64,000 nt of DNA from Castanea sativa (Eukaryota; Streptophyta; Magnoliopsida; Fagales; Fagaceae), in the NCBI RefSeq assembly GCF_040712315.1, contig NC_134022.1, forward strand, positions 2,542,001 through 2,606,000, written 5' to 3'. The notes below the pieces were generated by a model. The model was not told the origin of the DNA and did no database searches. It saw only the letters and a program-made list of their open reading frames with translations. The position numbers and the translations under genes are program-made. Positions within the stretch are counted from its first letter, which is position 1. Every line of letters starts with the position of its first letter. Shown here piece by piece: positions 1 through 11,796 of this stretch.

Positions 1-53
1 AATTTAGTTTTGGTGGTTAGAAATTAAGCAAGACCAGGAAGTCAAATGGTCCC

Positions 54-890
54 TTTTTCTTTTTTTTTGGATACCATTTCAAGAAGATTCAAGTTACAAA
101 AAGTTCTGGTTTACCATACAACTATGGATTGGCATAATAGTTGCCAATTTAGCTAGTTTGTTGACATGACTATTTACAAATTTTGGGACAAACAGAGAGT
201 GATAGGTGTAGTCCTTGAGGCTAGGATGAGTCCAGTCTGTTAACAAAATTTTTTCCTGCCAGTTGGGAATGCATCCCCTATTGAAAACCTGGACTGCTCT
301 CCTACTATCACTGAGAAACAAAAAGTGGGTGTAGCCCAAATTCCTAGCTTTAGTAGCTGCCTCTAGCATAGTTTCTTGAATGGTAACTGGTACTGGTTTT
401 GCTGTACAGCTTGAAACTCCCTGCATAATGGTATCTCCATTCATGCTTTTGGCTTCGTAGGCAATCCCTGCTCTATTGAGTCTCTCTTGTTTGACACCAA
501 CAATTTTGATGATGAGCTGCCAAGGACCTCTAATTTTCTGATCACATCTCTTCTGATCTGTGCTTCTATGGGATGTAACAGCACAGTTGCTAAAGGCTTC
601 CTTGTACCTGCATATAAGAGACTGAACAGCTAGAATAACCTCTAGGGGGTTAGGAGTTTTCCCTTCATGGGTTACCCGGTTTCTATGGTTCCAAATGGAC
701 CAGAGTGTAGCGAACACTGCTTGTAGGTAGTGCATATTTTCTGATTCCAAGTCTTTGGTCCTTGCTCTATATGGTTGGGGTCCTTTCCATTGACTGTATT
801 TTGTATTTTGTCCAAGCCTAAAGGATACTAGCTCATGACTTGTGGATTTGATATGCTTTATCATTTTTCGTATCTCTCATTTTGGTTCAT
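54..890 (-). mobile_element. LINE 3' end, RNase H-like domain (5'-truncated)
   Basis: On the minus strand 94-864 is open for 256 codons. The N-terminal part has the LWSIWNHRNRVTHEG stretch typical of the tail of plant L1-type ORF2 after the zinc-binding domain. The C-terminal half (about residues 110-240) reads as an RNase H-like (RVT_3) domain with an acidic residue in FLFLSDSRRAV and a terminal NKLAKLAT motif. The frame ends near the usual ORF2 end and is followed on the minus strand by a short tail and an A-rich run (plus strand T/C run 54-69), as at a LINE 3' terminus. Reverse transcriptase and endonuclease are absent, so the copy is 5'-truncated and dead. Domain calls come from recognised motifs, not a search. 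Confidence 0.7.
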
Positions 891-2942
891 CCATGTAAAC
901 TGAAATGATTACTAGTTTCGCATATTCGTTGTGTTTATAACTTCACATTCCGTATGTAGAATTTGAAGTTAATTTTGTTCATAAATTTAAATTTCTAGTT
1001 TTCTTCTTGGGGAATTTTGCCTTTAAGTTTCTAGTTTTTATGAAATGATACAGTATATAGGAATTTGTTGGTTTGTTGCACCTTAGGGCCTATTATAATT
1101 TTTGTTTTGTTACAGCCCATAGTCTAGTTTGGTTTTGTCTTTCTAATAATTATTTTTTAATATGCACTTCCCAACAGGTACCAAACCAGAAGAAACCATG
1201 GTAGTAGAGGGGGCAACTTGACTCAGCTTGGTAAAGTGGGTGCCAGATTAGCAGTAAGAAAGATGGCCAACAAACATCTTAATGCTCGTACAAAGATCAC
1301 GCTCCCTAGTCTGTTGTCATTGCTGATAAACCAGTAGATGCTTCTTTGGTTGGTTATGGAGCCAATATCATAGCTTATATGCATCCATGTATGAGAGCCA
1401 CTGTAGTGGATCAGATATAAGGCCAATGTAAAAATCTCATATGCTTTTCTGGAGGCTAGTGAGGAGAAATTTGATCTTGTTATTGTGTCAAATTTTAGTT
1501 TGTATGGTAGAGGAGTATTAGTTGGCTTGAATTATTTGAAAATTCATGGCATGTCTGTGAATTTAAATAAGTATCCATGTAATTTTGATTCTATAAAAGA
1601 ATTGATGAAATGTCTTGTATATTGCTTATTTGACTGAAAGGTCTTTTAGTTATCCCATTTGAAAATTGTTTCAAGAAGCTTTTGGTTGAGTCCTTGCGGC
1701 ATGGAAGTATATTAAATACAGAGGGGATAAAACCCTCAAATGAGGAAATTATGTACTTTTAACTTTCTATAGTTCTTGCTCTTTTCACAGCAAAACCTTG
1801 TATTTTAGAGAACAACTGAATTTATAAATCACGCAAATGGCTTGTTGCAAGTGGTAGTTGGCTTATTACAGAAGTTGTGTAAATAATACCTATACCTTTG
1901 GCTTCACAATCTAATCTTTTAGAGATCTTTCTAATTGCAATTTTTTCTCTATTGAATCTTAAGACGTCACTAAGATTGACTTCCACTAATTAGAATGTTA
2001 ATTTGTTGAAGGAATCAGCTAGTTTACAAGAAGGTGAATAAAACTTGAAAATTTTATCCACACATCTCAAAAGACTTTTAATCATTTCTTCCATGTAGTA
2101 TAAAACCTTACACGATTCAAATATTTAAAGGAACATGAGATTGGTAAAAACTCAATACAGTAATTGAAAAGTTTTTAATTCCATTATTTAATTTGAAATA
2201 AAACCTATCACATAGGTTTGGGAATATATTAGAAAATAAAACAAGTCACAATTCTATTTAAAGGTCTCTAATTCAGAATACATTCATTTGAAATAAAACA
2301 TGTCATGATATATTGTACAAAAAGAGGATCATAGGATTGGAAAGACATGAGAATCATAGGATTGGAAATGCATTTAAGTAAAATCTATCACAATTCTTTC
2401 TAAAAGTTTCTAATTCACAATACATTCATATGAAAGTTTCTGAAAGTTTTGATGATTCAATTGTTCCTCCAAAATATAGGATTTTTAGCTTCATATCCAC
2501 ATTATGAAAGATTGTTCACCAACTCTTGCCATATCCTCCAAGAATTCAGTCAAGCCAGTAAAGAAGTTTTCTTTTTAAGTATTCAAAACCATCTGCAGTT
2601 CTGCATCACAGCTGGGAAAAAAGAAAAATAATCACAGCTGGGAAAAAAATTGAGAATAAGCTGCAGCCAACATTAGTAGAAAAATCCAGACAATAAAAAC
2701 ACTTGAATCTTGAGAATTCAATATAAATCAAAGGTACAACTACACAACAAAACAATAGAAATATCAAACCTCATGGCGAGCGTTAAGTCATAATGCTTGC
2801 TGTCATCTATCTAGTCTGATTTTTTTTTTTTCCTTTTAATCATCAATCCTAGTTTGAAATTCTCACCAACAGATCTGGAACATCTAGAAAGATTATCGGT
2901 TTTTATTTTTTTTTTAAAAGTAAACTATGTCCAAGTGGTATC
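891..2942. other. AT-rich intergenic stretch
   Basis: No gene I can support. Around 1176-1330 the plus strand has an acceptor-like CCCAACAG and an open stretch of about 50 codons that I cannot identify. Short imperfect repeats around AAAACCTATCACA and GAATACATTCAT occur at 2200-2430. A small direct repeat of TCACAGCTGGGAAAAAA lies at 2607-2648. Confidence 0.4.
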
Positions 2943-3515
2943 ATGAATGTCATTAGCACACCAAGTTTAGTACTTGGTGTGGCTGGAAGATTGGTAAAAG
3001 ACAAAGTTCATCCACTACTTTATGAAGCATTCACCAAACTGATTTCAAAGCACCCTGATGTGTATTTGATTGTTGCTGGGTCAGGACCATGGGAGCAAAG
3101 GTACAAAGATTTGGGGCCTCAAGTTCTGGTTTTGGGCTCTATGAGTCCGTCACAATTGAACGCTTTCTATAATGCCATTGATATATTTGTAAATCCCACA
3201 CTTCGGCCTCAAGGGCTTGATCTAACTCTTATGGAGGCCATGATGAGTGGAAAGCCCGTAATGGCATCAAGGTTTCCTAGCATCAAAGGTACAATTGTTG
3301 TGGATGATGAATTTGGTTACATGTTTGCCCCAAATGTAGAGTCATTGTTAGAGGCACTTGAAGCAGAGGTGGAGGAAGGATTAGAGAGATTTGCACAGAG
3401 AGGACAGGCATGTCGTGAATATGCAACTTCCATGTTTACTGCACGAAAGATGGCATTGGCATATGAGAGGTTATTCCTTTGTATCAAAAACGAATCCTTT
3501 TGTACCTATCCTTAG
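2943..3515 (+). pseudogene. GT4-family glycosyltransferase, C-terminal fragment
   Basis: The 190-codon frame reads as the second half of a plant GT-B fold, family GT4 glycosyltransferase (glycosyl transferases group 1). It begins just before LVLGVAGRLVKDK, the start of the C-terminal nucleotide-sugar binding domain, continues through DVYLIVAGSGPWE, and keeps the GLDLTLMEAMMSGKPVMAS motif whose acidic and glycine residues contact the donor sugar nucleotide in this family. The acceptor-binding N-terminal half is not found upstream: 2820-2942 is T/A-rich with no matching exon, and the ATG at 2943 sits inside what should be continuous domain. The resemblance is to the Arabidopsis UDP-glycosyltransferase superfamily proteins of the At1g75420 type (from memory). 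The frame is uninterrupted to its stop, so loss of the 5' part may be fairly recent. An upstream exon outside recognisable range cannot be excluded. Its last 35 codons are repeated at 55990-56100. Confidence 0.65.
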
Positions 3516-4439
3516 GCTATAGAGATACATATATTTTCCCCTTTTTGGATTCGTTTTGGAGTAAATAATATAATATATATTATTGATTTTCAAAATCAAA
3601 TCCTAATTATACAGTTTTTCTTGTTGTACCAATTAATTTAGATTCATATTATTAAACAAAGAAAATTTCACAATTGGTTTTCTTATAGTTGTACTTTTGA
3701 AAGCAAGCACCACAACATTGGCCATGCAATCACTTGTCCAAATTATCAGTTATACTATCTAAAAAATTATCAAGTCAAAAAGTACTATGTAAGATGTTCC
3801 TCCACTATGCACTAATGTCCAAAACGCTATTCATTAGCTGTGTAGTATATTGTCCAAAATACTATCCAAAAGAGATTTTCACCGTACTTCATAATTTGCC
3901 CTAAAAAAAAGAGAACAATATTTGGGGGGAAAAACAATAAACAAAAGCACATATTAGGATAATAACAGCATTGTATGATGATGAAGTTTTCTACTAAAAC
4001 AGACAGTTATGACACAAGATTGTGACAATGCCTTTGCCTTTGAATAAATGAGATCATCCCGGGCTCTACCCAATGCTTTTGCACTCAAAAGCATTGCACA
4101 GTAAAAGAAATTATGGGAGTTAGGTAATCAGAAAATGCTCCATATTTGGAATCAATTCTGAGATAATTAGAGGAGGGAGGGGGGGGGGGGGGGGGAGGAC
4201 TGGAAACGTAAAAGAACTAAAGCAAATGATTATGGCTGTCAACAAGGCCACATCCAATTTTGAGTGTACTTCTCAAATACAAACCAAAATGAGTATATAT
4301 GCTTCTAGTATATGAAAAAACATACCACAAAAATCAACTAACACAGCCATATTTCTCTTGCAAAGGCTATCATGCGTATGCAAGGAGATCTTGATAGGGG
4401 ATCATAAATGCTGATAAGAACTTTGCTTCCATGAAAGGT
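3403..4439 (+). repeat. Dispersed duplication, copy A (GT4 gene end and 3' flank)
   Basis: From GGCATGTCGTGAATATGC to TTCCATGAAAGG this stretch matches 55990-57043 in the same orientation, at roughly 95 percent in the parts I compared by eye. It includes the last codons of the glycosyltransferase fragment, its 3' flank and a G-rich run of 17 consecutive Gs at 4179-4195 (12 in copy B). Outside these limits the two loci do not match. Confidence 0.85.
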
Positions 4440-5381
4440 TACTTAGCCATAGCCATTAAGTGCTTCACCATAAATATATTTGACTTAGCTAGCTTCAACT
4501 TGAAGTTCACATTGAACTCATGATATTCTATAGTTTATGTAACCACCTCGGTTTGTCAACAAGACTTAGAATAATTGGTCCACATCTGAAACTTTTAATT
4601 GCATATTTTGAAGTGAGATTTTACTTTGAAGTTGATAATTAAAATTTTAACCTCCCAATATCCCTTTTTTGGGTAAACACTATTTCAAAATTTGTGAGAA
4701 ACTTTGAACTTGGAATTTCTATGCATCCAAACCTCAAGTTCAAATTTCATTTGAAATGTATCATTAAGCAAATTCAACAAATAAACATTCTCATACTACC
4801 AATATTACTCTTCACACTGTCACCACCATTGTTCCCTTTTATTCCCTTTACATGTCTAACTAATAAGGTCTTAACATCACTAAACACCATTTTTTCAAAA
4901 TCTATGTTGTAGTAATTATTATAAGATTTGTCACTATAGCAACACAGCTGATCACATTGTAGTTATCCTGAGTGGCCAATATATTAGTGATTGCAAAAGT
5001 TCATGTTAAAGATTGCAATTAGAATATATTACAGTACTTTTAAGTTTCATACACAGTACTTTTATTTAATCCATAAGAAAAAGATAACAAAGAATTGATT
5101 TAAGTTCCCAAACAACAAACAAAATTTGTCATGTTTATCAATATACACCGCTTGTAACTGTGTCAAGGATAACCAGCAAGTAAATCTTTATCCTATTGAT
5201 TTTGAGAATTTGTAGAATGGAAGTAAATGTGTAAATTTGAATTTAAATAAAATATTATTTTTCAGTTTTTTTTTATTTTTTATTTATTTTTTATTTATTA
5301 TTTTTTTTTAAAAGGGGATTGTTTTGTACATTAAAAAAGTAAACTTTGAAATGATTTTGGCTGAGCCTAATCAATATCATA
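4440..5381. other. AT-rich intergenic stretch
   Basis: No coding feature supported. The stretch ends in a T/A-rich low-complexity run (5260-5320) next to the Helitron boundary. Confidence 0.4.
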
Positions 5382-5646
5382 TCAATATATATATAAAAGC
5401 AGAGACCTCATGCGGGAGAGCACGAGGTCCTGCCATGTGGCGCTCTATTTGAGATCTATTAGAACAATTATTGCATTTAACCTTCCCAAATCACCTTCAC
5501 TTGAAAAATAAATTCCAACATCCTTTTAGAAATTGAAAAGATGCACCTTACTTATTGTTTAGCAAAATCAAATTCACCTCTTTCTCTTTCTTAACTCTTC
5601 AGTTCCCCTTTAAATTTGATGCACACTCATATAATTATTTTTAAAT

Positions 5647-5647
<1 letters not shown>

Positions 5648-5708
<61 letters not shown>
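5648..5708. repeat. (TA)n microsatellite
   Basis: About 60 bp of uninterrupted TA dinucleotides inside the Helitron. A shorter TA run is at 6399-6422. Confidence 0.95.
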
Positions 5709-5711
<3 letters not shown>

Positions 5712-6970
5712 CTGTAGCCCTTAGAGCTTGCTGGACATTGAGGAAAATAAATCAATGTAATAGTTCTTTGGACAATAACCCAAATCCCATTAGATACCTC
5801 TACCCTTTCTAGCTCCATTGATGCAAATTTGCTTCAACCATTATATCTTCTTCTCGGAGCTATGCTTTAGATCCCAAATTTAATCATAAGGTAATTCTTT
5901 CTCTAAAAGGTGGGTATATAATCTCTAAAAACAACATTTCTCTATCAGTCTTTTAATTTTTTAATTTTTTACTTTGATATCTTTAATTTTACTATGTAAT
6001 TTTGGTTTGAATGCAATTGCCTTTAATTTATATGCACGCAAATTGTTTGATAAAATAGCTGAATGTTTTGCTATAGGCAACTATTAATGTAGGAGCATCA
6101 AACTATTTTTTATGTGTTCATATTGTAAATTGTAGCAATACACAATAAATATGGTTTGTGCTAGAAGTAACATTGTAAATTGCTTCATATAAACACTATT
6201 TTGGTTTTGCTTTCTTTTCTATAGTTTTTATGGTTTGCTTAACTTGACAATTTTTTTCACTAAACCAGAACAAAATAAAAAAAAAACAAGACGAGAGAAT
6301 TTTATAGCTATGAAATTTATCTTAAGTGATGCTCATTTTGCAACATTTTGATTGTGTATGTGTGAGTGATATTAGAATAATTCAAAACATTTAAGAATAT
6401 ATATATATATATATATATATATTAATTACAAGTCAATTCTTTCAATTTTTATTTTTATTTTTATTAGTGTGACTGTTATTTATTCCAACAATACTATAAG
6501 CATGAATTTTATAGAAATGTATATACCAAAATCTGCCAATTGTTTGAAATACAAACTCTTTTGGTCTTTGACTGGCACTTTGCCACTTCTTTTTATCATA
6601 AGTCAAACATGAACTTTCTAAATATTGTATTTGTACTTTTTCTTTCCTATAAATACTCGGTAATTAGTTTATTGTCATACGTGTATTGAAGATGGATTGT
6701 GGGTTAAGAACAAGTTTTTGGACTAGGTTTTAGGATAATTATATCTAATTATATTTATTCAAATCAAAATTGCTGATACCTAAAACATCCTAAATTAACA
6801 TTATAAGGTTAATATAAGGAGGCTCAACTCCATGTTTCAATGAATTCTATGAGAGAGTGTCAATGCCCTAATGAAGAACGAAGTCCTTAAATCTTTCAAT
6901 CAAATGTCCAAAACCACCACAAAATTGGGTCGTTACTTTTGATAATTGGAGAAAAACCCGTTTTGCACAC

Positions 6971-7011
6971 CTAAAGAGATTTTTTTTTTTTGAGAAGGCG
7001 CCAAAGAGATT
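6971..7011 (-). repeat. Micro-insertion of a retroposon tail with TSD
   Basis: The 19-nt insert 6982-7000 (ten T then GAGAAGGCG) is flanked by CTAAAGAGATT and CCAAAGAGATT (11 bp, one mismatch). Read on the minus strand it is a few bases ending CTTCTC followed by poly(A). Confidence 0.65.
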
Positions 7012-7251
7012 GATACTGGGCTAACTGCTTTGCCTAGACATGACTCACTATATGACCTTGACACTACTATACATAGTTAAAATATTATTGAGGATGCTTG
7101 ATGAGATCAATGCCTTGGTTAGAAATTTCATATGAAAAGCGATAGATTCAACGAGTCTGATATGTACAACATATCCTTGCAGCTAATTGGGTTCATGATC
7201 AACTGATGGTAGGGAACAAAATATGCCTACTTGGTTTGAAGTTTCAGTTAT

Positions 7252-7297
7252 AATTGTAAGTGATTTTTTTTTTTGAGAAGCAATTGTAGGTGATTTT
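7252..7297 (-). repeat. Micro-insertion of a retroposon tail with TSD
   Basis: The 14-nt insert 7268-7281 (seven T then GAGAAGC) is flanked by 16-bp copies of AATTGTAAGTGATTTT with one mismatch. Same structure and same CTTCTC-poly(A) end as the insertion at 6971-7011. Confidence 0.7.
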
Positions 7298-7410
7298 AGC
7301 AATGAAAATATTCACCGTTTGTGTTATAATATATGTATTACATTTTTCAAAATCATCTTACATAAAAACTTATATAGCATTATTCGCGCATTGCGCGGAC
7401 AACTTCCTAG

Positions 7411-8259
7411 TTATATATAATAAAAGTTGGGCTTAGATACCGTGGTTGCGCCACATGATTTCACCAAATTGTAGAAATTTTATTAAATTTTTAGATTTTT
7501 AAAGAACTAAAAATGAATAGTATACTACCAGGACTCTAATTCATTCTTTTCATTAAATAAAATTAGATTAACATTATTTTTTTTATTTGTTAGGATATAT
7601 TTCTTAAATTAAGGGATAATATTTAACATACAAAAATTTAATTTAGATAATATTTATCATAAATATATATAACATACATCTCTATTATCAATCTCTTCTT
7701 TGGATAGACTTCTCTTAAGGGAAAATAACAATTTGGATAGACACAAATGCCTAATAGTGTATTACAACTAATCAATTATATTGAAGATTAAAAAAAAATC
7801 CGTTTCTAATACTTTTCTGTAATTATTTTTTCCTTCACGTTTTTTCGTCTCTAATACTTTCTTTTATTTTTTCTCTTCACTTTTCTGGTTTTTTTGATAG
7901 ATGGATAGAAGGTTCATCTACTGAAGTCTATCAACTTCTTATTTATTTTCACGATCACACGGTTACTTCAGCTTTCTTTTAATATATATAAACTCTAAAC
8001 TTCACTTTTGCATCTTCGTATCAACTCTCTCTCCACCATTAATTATCATTCTCTTATAATTCCTAAATAGAAAATTTTATACATTCCTTGCCTTGTTTCA
8101 ACCCTTCCATTTTTGAAAACCCTCCTCCTCACCCTCTAAACAGGTATCAAAACAATACCTAAAGTTATTCATGCATTATGTACTTATATAAAAAAAAAAA
8201 AAAATATTTTCAATGTTGAATATTTGATATAACTTCATTGATCTTTTTGTAACGTACAG
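7411..8259. other. AT-rich stretch before an orphan exon
   Basis: No gene supported. 7990-8160 is less AT-biased and C/T-rich (CTCTCTCCACC, CCCTCCTCCTCACC), which could be the 5' part or pyrimidine-rich intron of whatever gene the exon at 8260 belonged to, but no start codon can be linked to it. Confidence 0.35.
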
Positions 8260-8433
8260 CGGTACAGGGAAGAACAAGTGCTTTCGTGGGTCAAACTCGC
8301 CGTGGCAATGGTTAGCCTCCTGATTCTCATTGTGGCACTGCGCAATTGTAAAAATAACTCCAGCAATGGCGCCCAAAGCGATGTTATTACCAGCAGCAGC
8401 AGCCAAATCACTATCCAACTTGCCCAGCTCTGA
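8260..8433 (+). CDS. Orphan terminal exon: membrane-anchored C-terminus, unknown protein
   Basis: Directly after an acceptor-like TTTTTGTAACGTACAG there are 57 open codons and a TGA. The peptide starts RYREEQVLSWVKLAV, contains a hydrophobic stretch (VKLAVAMVSLLILIVAL, about residues 11-27) long enough for one membrane span, and ends in a Ser/Asn/Gln-rich tail (SSSSQITIQLAQL). Its base composition is clearly less AT-rich than the flanks. I do not recognise the family. No upstream exon is identifiable, so this is either the last exon of a gene with a distant start or a remnant. The overlapping minus-strand frames have low-complexity phenylalanine/lysine runs and look like shadows. Confidence 0.4.
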   Translation, partial: RYREEQVLSWVKLAVAMVSLLILIVALRNCKNNSSNGAQSDVITSSSSQITIQLAQL

Positions 8434-8601
8434 ACTGAATATGATATGAAGGCTTTTGTCTTATAGCCTACCTCTATCCATGTATTCAATGTTAGAGGTA
8501 TGTATTTCTCTTTTCTTTTTCTTTTTTCATATAAGAAAGGTACTTCAACGTCAATGAGTTGGACTATCTTGATGACAAAAAAAAAAAAAGACCTAACAGG
8601 T

Positions 8602-8697
8602 AATTTTGATTCTACATAATACATTGCTATTTTCATAACTAACACAAAAAATTTGATTCTACATAATACATTACTATCTTCATAACTAACAAAAATT
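8602..8697. repeat. 48-bp tandem duplication
   Basis: Two adjacent copies of a stretch starting TTTTGATTCTACATAATACA and ending AACTAACA, differing at a few positions (TTGCTATTTTC versus TTACTATCTTC). Confidence 0.85.
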
Positions 8698-8946
8698 ACT
8701 GAAGCCAATACGCTAAAAGATAGAGGTGGTGTAAAAAAAATGGGTAAACCTAATATTGATTAATATATTATTTAGATTTGACACATTATATCCAGAGATA
8801 ATATTTTAATTAATTTTTCAACAAAAATTTTTATGCAAGAGGGAGAAAATATATTATTTTTTTGGATATATTTGTGGAGGCCATTATTAGTAATATATGT
8901 TATATATAATATACAAGTATGCAATTCTTTCTTTTGAAATATATGG

Positions 8947-9713
8947 TGTAAGTGCACAATTTGTACCCGGACCCAAAAACAAGTGATGGGCTCAGGCCCA
9001 AACAGCCTTATACAATGAAATTTGTAGAGTATGAGTTTGAAACCTAGGTTTGGGATGTTGGAAGTTGATCAACAGGCTAGAATGCCACAATCTATGAAAG
9101 TGATAAATGAATATGACAAGAAAACCCTCCTCGGACGTAAACCGAGGACAATTGGTATAGTCTTTCTTTCTCTAAGCAAAAAGATTACAATTTTTTGTTT
9201 ACAAAAAAATAAGAAGATCCCCACCTTCTTTCCTCTCTCGTCCTCTTATATCCTTCTTCCCCTTCCCTGTTTCATCCACCTGTAACATAAATCTTCTTCC
9301 TAGATACTTGTCCCATCCACCACCTTCTTAAAGTCTTCAAATAATAGCTGGAAGGCTGAATTCTACTGTTCAGAGGTCATTTTTTCATTAATGCAGTCAG
9401 GGAGGTAGATGCAGAGCCTTTAATGTGGGGGTAGCAGCTTTTTTTTCCAGATATTTCTCACACGTTTCAGCTTCTAAAGGGTACTTGAATCACACCTCTA
9501 CCTAATAGATCTTCCAAAATTCTGACTTAATCCGTTTAGCAAGTCCCAGGGCCTTTGCTGGGCCTGTCCGAGGAGATACTCTTCCTCAGACAACTCCTCG
9601 GATCACTATAGTGCGGACTGACTTGTGGGCCTAGAGACCCTGATTGAACAGATTTGTACCAAATAATCAGGCCCAAAGCCCAAACACATATTCAAGCACT
9701 TTTACCCCCCACA
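8947..9713 (+). mobile_element. Solo LTR with TSD
   Basis: The sequence opens TGTAAGTGCACAATTTGTACC and closes TTACCCCCCACA, so it has TG...CA ends. It is bracketed by the perfect 5-bp duplication TATGG (8942-8946 and 9714-9718). No internal region or second LTR is present, which is the expected product of LTR-LTR recombination. It holds a short frame of 84 codons (9031-9285) that I do not regard as a gene. The superfamily cannot be named from the LTR alone; the strand is arbitrary. Confidence 0.8.
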
Positions 9714-10668
9714 TATGGTATGTCTTTCTTATTTTTTATTTATTTTCTACTTTTTATAGTAACAATAGATAAACTTCTAAATGTAGACAATTGATGTTTG
9801 AATGTCATAGATAAACTATATATGGTTCTCTTCTACAACTCTTCAAAGGTGTAGGGGTTTTAAATTTAAGAAAAATGTTAGTTTAACTGTTCAAGTTTAA
9901 AATTAATTATTTTTGATAGCTAAGCTTATATTTTCTTAGTGTCAAATTTTTTGATTTATTTATACTTTCTCAATTAAATTAGAAGTCTGTGCATATTATG
10001 AGCATGTTAGGGTACTTTTTTTTTTTACACCTAATTCTATTTGGGTACCACCTATTTATATCACTAACAAGTTATTGGGTTTTCCCAAGTATTTTTGCTC
10101 TATTATTCCATTAATCACAAATATTTCATATCTCATCATCTAAATTGGGTCATGATATAAACTATCACAAAAAGCCCAAAAACTCATATTTTATCCAATT
10201 TTATTATCATTATTTAGCTAAGCCCAAAACTTGCCCTATGAACCCAATACACACATCATATTCTATTTAAAGCCCAAAAATACTTATGCTTGGAAATATT
10301 CGAAAAACTCATGATTCAAGTCCATGGCAAACCAATTTTATCAATGAAATTCAAATCCATGATCAAAACCCATGATTTAAACTCATGGCAATATCCAAAG
10401 CCCAATTTTCATTGGCAATATCAAACCCAATTCTCATTGGCAATATCAAAGCCCAGTTCTTGCTGGCAATATCAAAACTCAATTCTCATTGGTAACATCA
10501 AAGCCCAATTCTCATTGGCGATATCAAAAGCCCAACTTACATTGGCATTATTAAAAGCCCAAGATAATTACTTGACACTATTTTATCGAAAGCCCAAGGT
10601 TATGAATATTTGGCAAAATACTACATCATAATTATTTCACTTAAAAATACTTTAGATTCTTAAACCTA
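9714..10668. other. Left half of an old repeat rich in AAAGCCCA motifs
   Basis: From about 10010 the sequence is peppered with AAAGCCCAA and CTCATGG words, and the same vocabulary resumes at 13898. The Helitron 10669-13897 therefore sits inside one older repeat. It may be LTR-derived, but I could not fix its ends. Confidence 0.5.
10388..10550 (+). repeat. 26-bp tandem repeat, about 6-7 copies
   Basis: Units of about 25-26 bp of the form CAATATCAAAGCCCAATTCT plus CATTGG follow each other with point differences. They create a periodic open frame (10290-10631) that is a by-product of the repeat. Confidence 0.85.
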
Positions 10669-11700
10669 TCTATATATTACTAAAAATTGAAGCGTAGCAT
10701 TTAATATTGCTACGCTCCCATTGAGCCACATTAGCCGTTATGTCATTTCTAATATTTTTTTTCCTGGATTTTTCCTACAATTTTAAAATACTTTTACTAA
10801 GTATCCGTTTTGGATACAAAATCCACGTTTTGAGTTTGCGTTTTTTTTTTTTTTGCGGGCAGCTTTTCAGCTTTTAAGGAGACATTAGGTACTGTTCACC
10901 CACTAAGGCACTGTTCACGACATTGTTCACGGCACTGTTTACGTACTTTTTTTATTTAAAATAGGTCCCGCAGTACTATTTATATATTTAAAAATTATTT
11001 TACTACAGTATTTTCAGTTTTCAACAATAAGTTCTATTCAAACAGATCCTAAATTTTTCCCTAATTTTAAAATACTATTAAAAAGAAAATGATTTTCAAC
11101 CATATCTTCACCACAAAGCCCATCTTTATTGCTTTAATTATGTTAACCATAAAGCCCAAAAATGAATATTACCTTGCTGTCCACCATTAAGCCCAAATCC
11201 AATCCTTTATTCTTTTAAATGCCAACCCTTTCTTCTTCTTCTTCTTCAGACCTTCAGCATGACTAACGCCAACCTCTCTCTCTTCCAAAGACAAATTCAA
11301 TACTTTAGACCTTCGGCTTTCTTCCAACCTCTCTCTTCCCTTCTTCGTCTTTTCCTCTCCTTATTTAAGTGAATCACTCCTTCATACCTCATGACTATCT
11401 CCCGTCCTTTTGCTCTTCTATCTTTCATGGTTTCGAAACTCCTCATTTAATTGATTCAGAAACAACATATTTAAAAACGAGCTCAAAAATATCGACAGAA
11501 TGTGGATGATTCACTTTAGGTATTTCACCTTTGTTCATGTTTTGTTTGGGAGTGTTTCTTCTGAATAATTTGCTTAGATAGATGGGTTTGGAGCCCTGTA
11601 ATGGGTTTTGTTAATTTCAATTATTGGACGCATTGCTCTCTCTCTTTTGTGTTTCAGTAATTCAAACAACACTCTGTTTCCTATCCGTATCCTTTTGCGA

Positions 11701-11796
11701 GATGCAAACTAGTTTGACCACAGGCCCAAGTTCAAGGCCACTGTCAACTTTAATGGCGAGGAGTTGTTAGCTGCCTCCTTTGTACGAGCCGTCGAG
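11701..11796 (+). pseudogene. Captured exon resembling a dsRNA-binding domain (DRB-like)
   Basis: In the frame starting at 11701 the peptide contains FDHRPKFKATVNFNGEEL, close to the start of the double-stranded RNA-binding motif of plant DRB proteins, where a PRFKATVNFNGE-like stretch follows the first helix. A TAG interrupts it just upstream (codon 4). The match ends at a donor-like GAG|GTATAC at 11796/11797, as at a real exon border. It sits inside the Helitron and cannot encode a whole domain. The match is from memory of the family. Confidence 0.5.

Larger units (their letters stand above)
5382..7410 (+). mobile_element. Non-autonomous Helitron
   Basis: The element opens with TC followed by AATATATATATAAAAGCAGAGA, a common plant Helitron 5' end. 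It closes with CTAG (7407-7410) followed by a target T. Nine bases upstream of CTAG is a GC-rich hairpin (stem CGCGC 7385-7389, loop ATT, stem GCGCG 7393-7397). The base before TC is A, so the target was A|T, as expected for Helitrons, and there is no target-site duplication. No Rep/helicase frame is present. It contains a long TA microsatellite and two tiny poly-T insertions. Confidence 0.75.

Noticed and set aside
1223..1426. Minus-strand 67-codon frame with hydrophobic peptide
   Set aside because: No recognisable domain; the plus strand of the same stretch looks as protein-like, and neither has supporting exons.
5648..5708. TA tract as a possible promoter or replication origin
   Set aside because: A simple microsatellite with no associated gene or conserved partner motif.
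8235..8708. Minus-strand frame of 157 codons
   Set aside because: It spans a tandem duplication and poly-T runs and has low-complexity composition. The plus-strand exon at 8260-8433 explains the non-random part better.
10010..10060. Poly-T insert flanked by GGGTAC at 10020
   Set aside because: The duplicated word is only 6 bp, too short to separate from chance, so not counted with the micro-insertions.
10290..10631. 113-codon open frame with repeated Asn-Ile-Lys-like motifs
   Set aside because: It follows from the 26-bp tandem repeat, which happens to stay open; no protein features.
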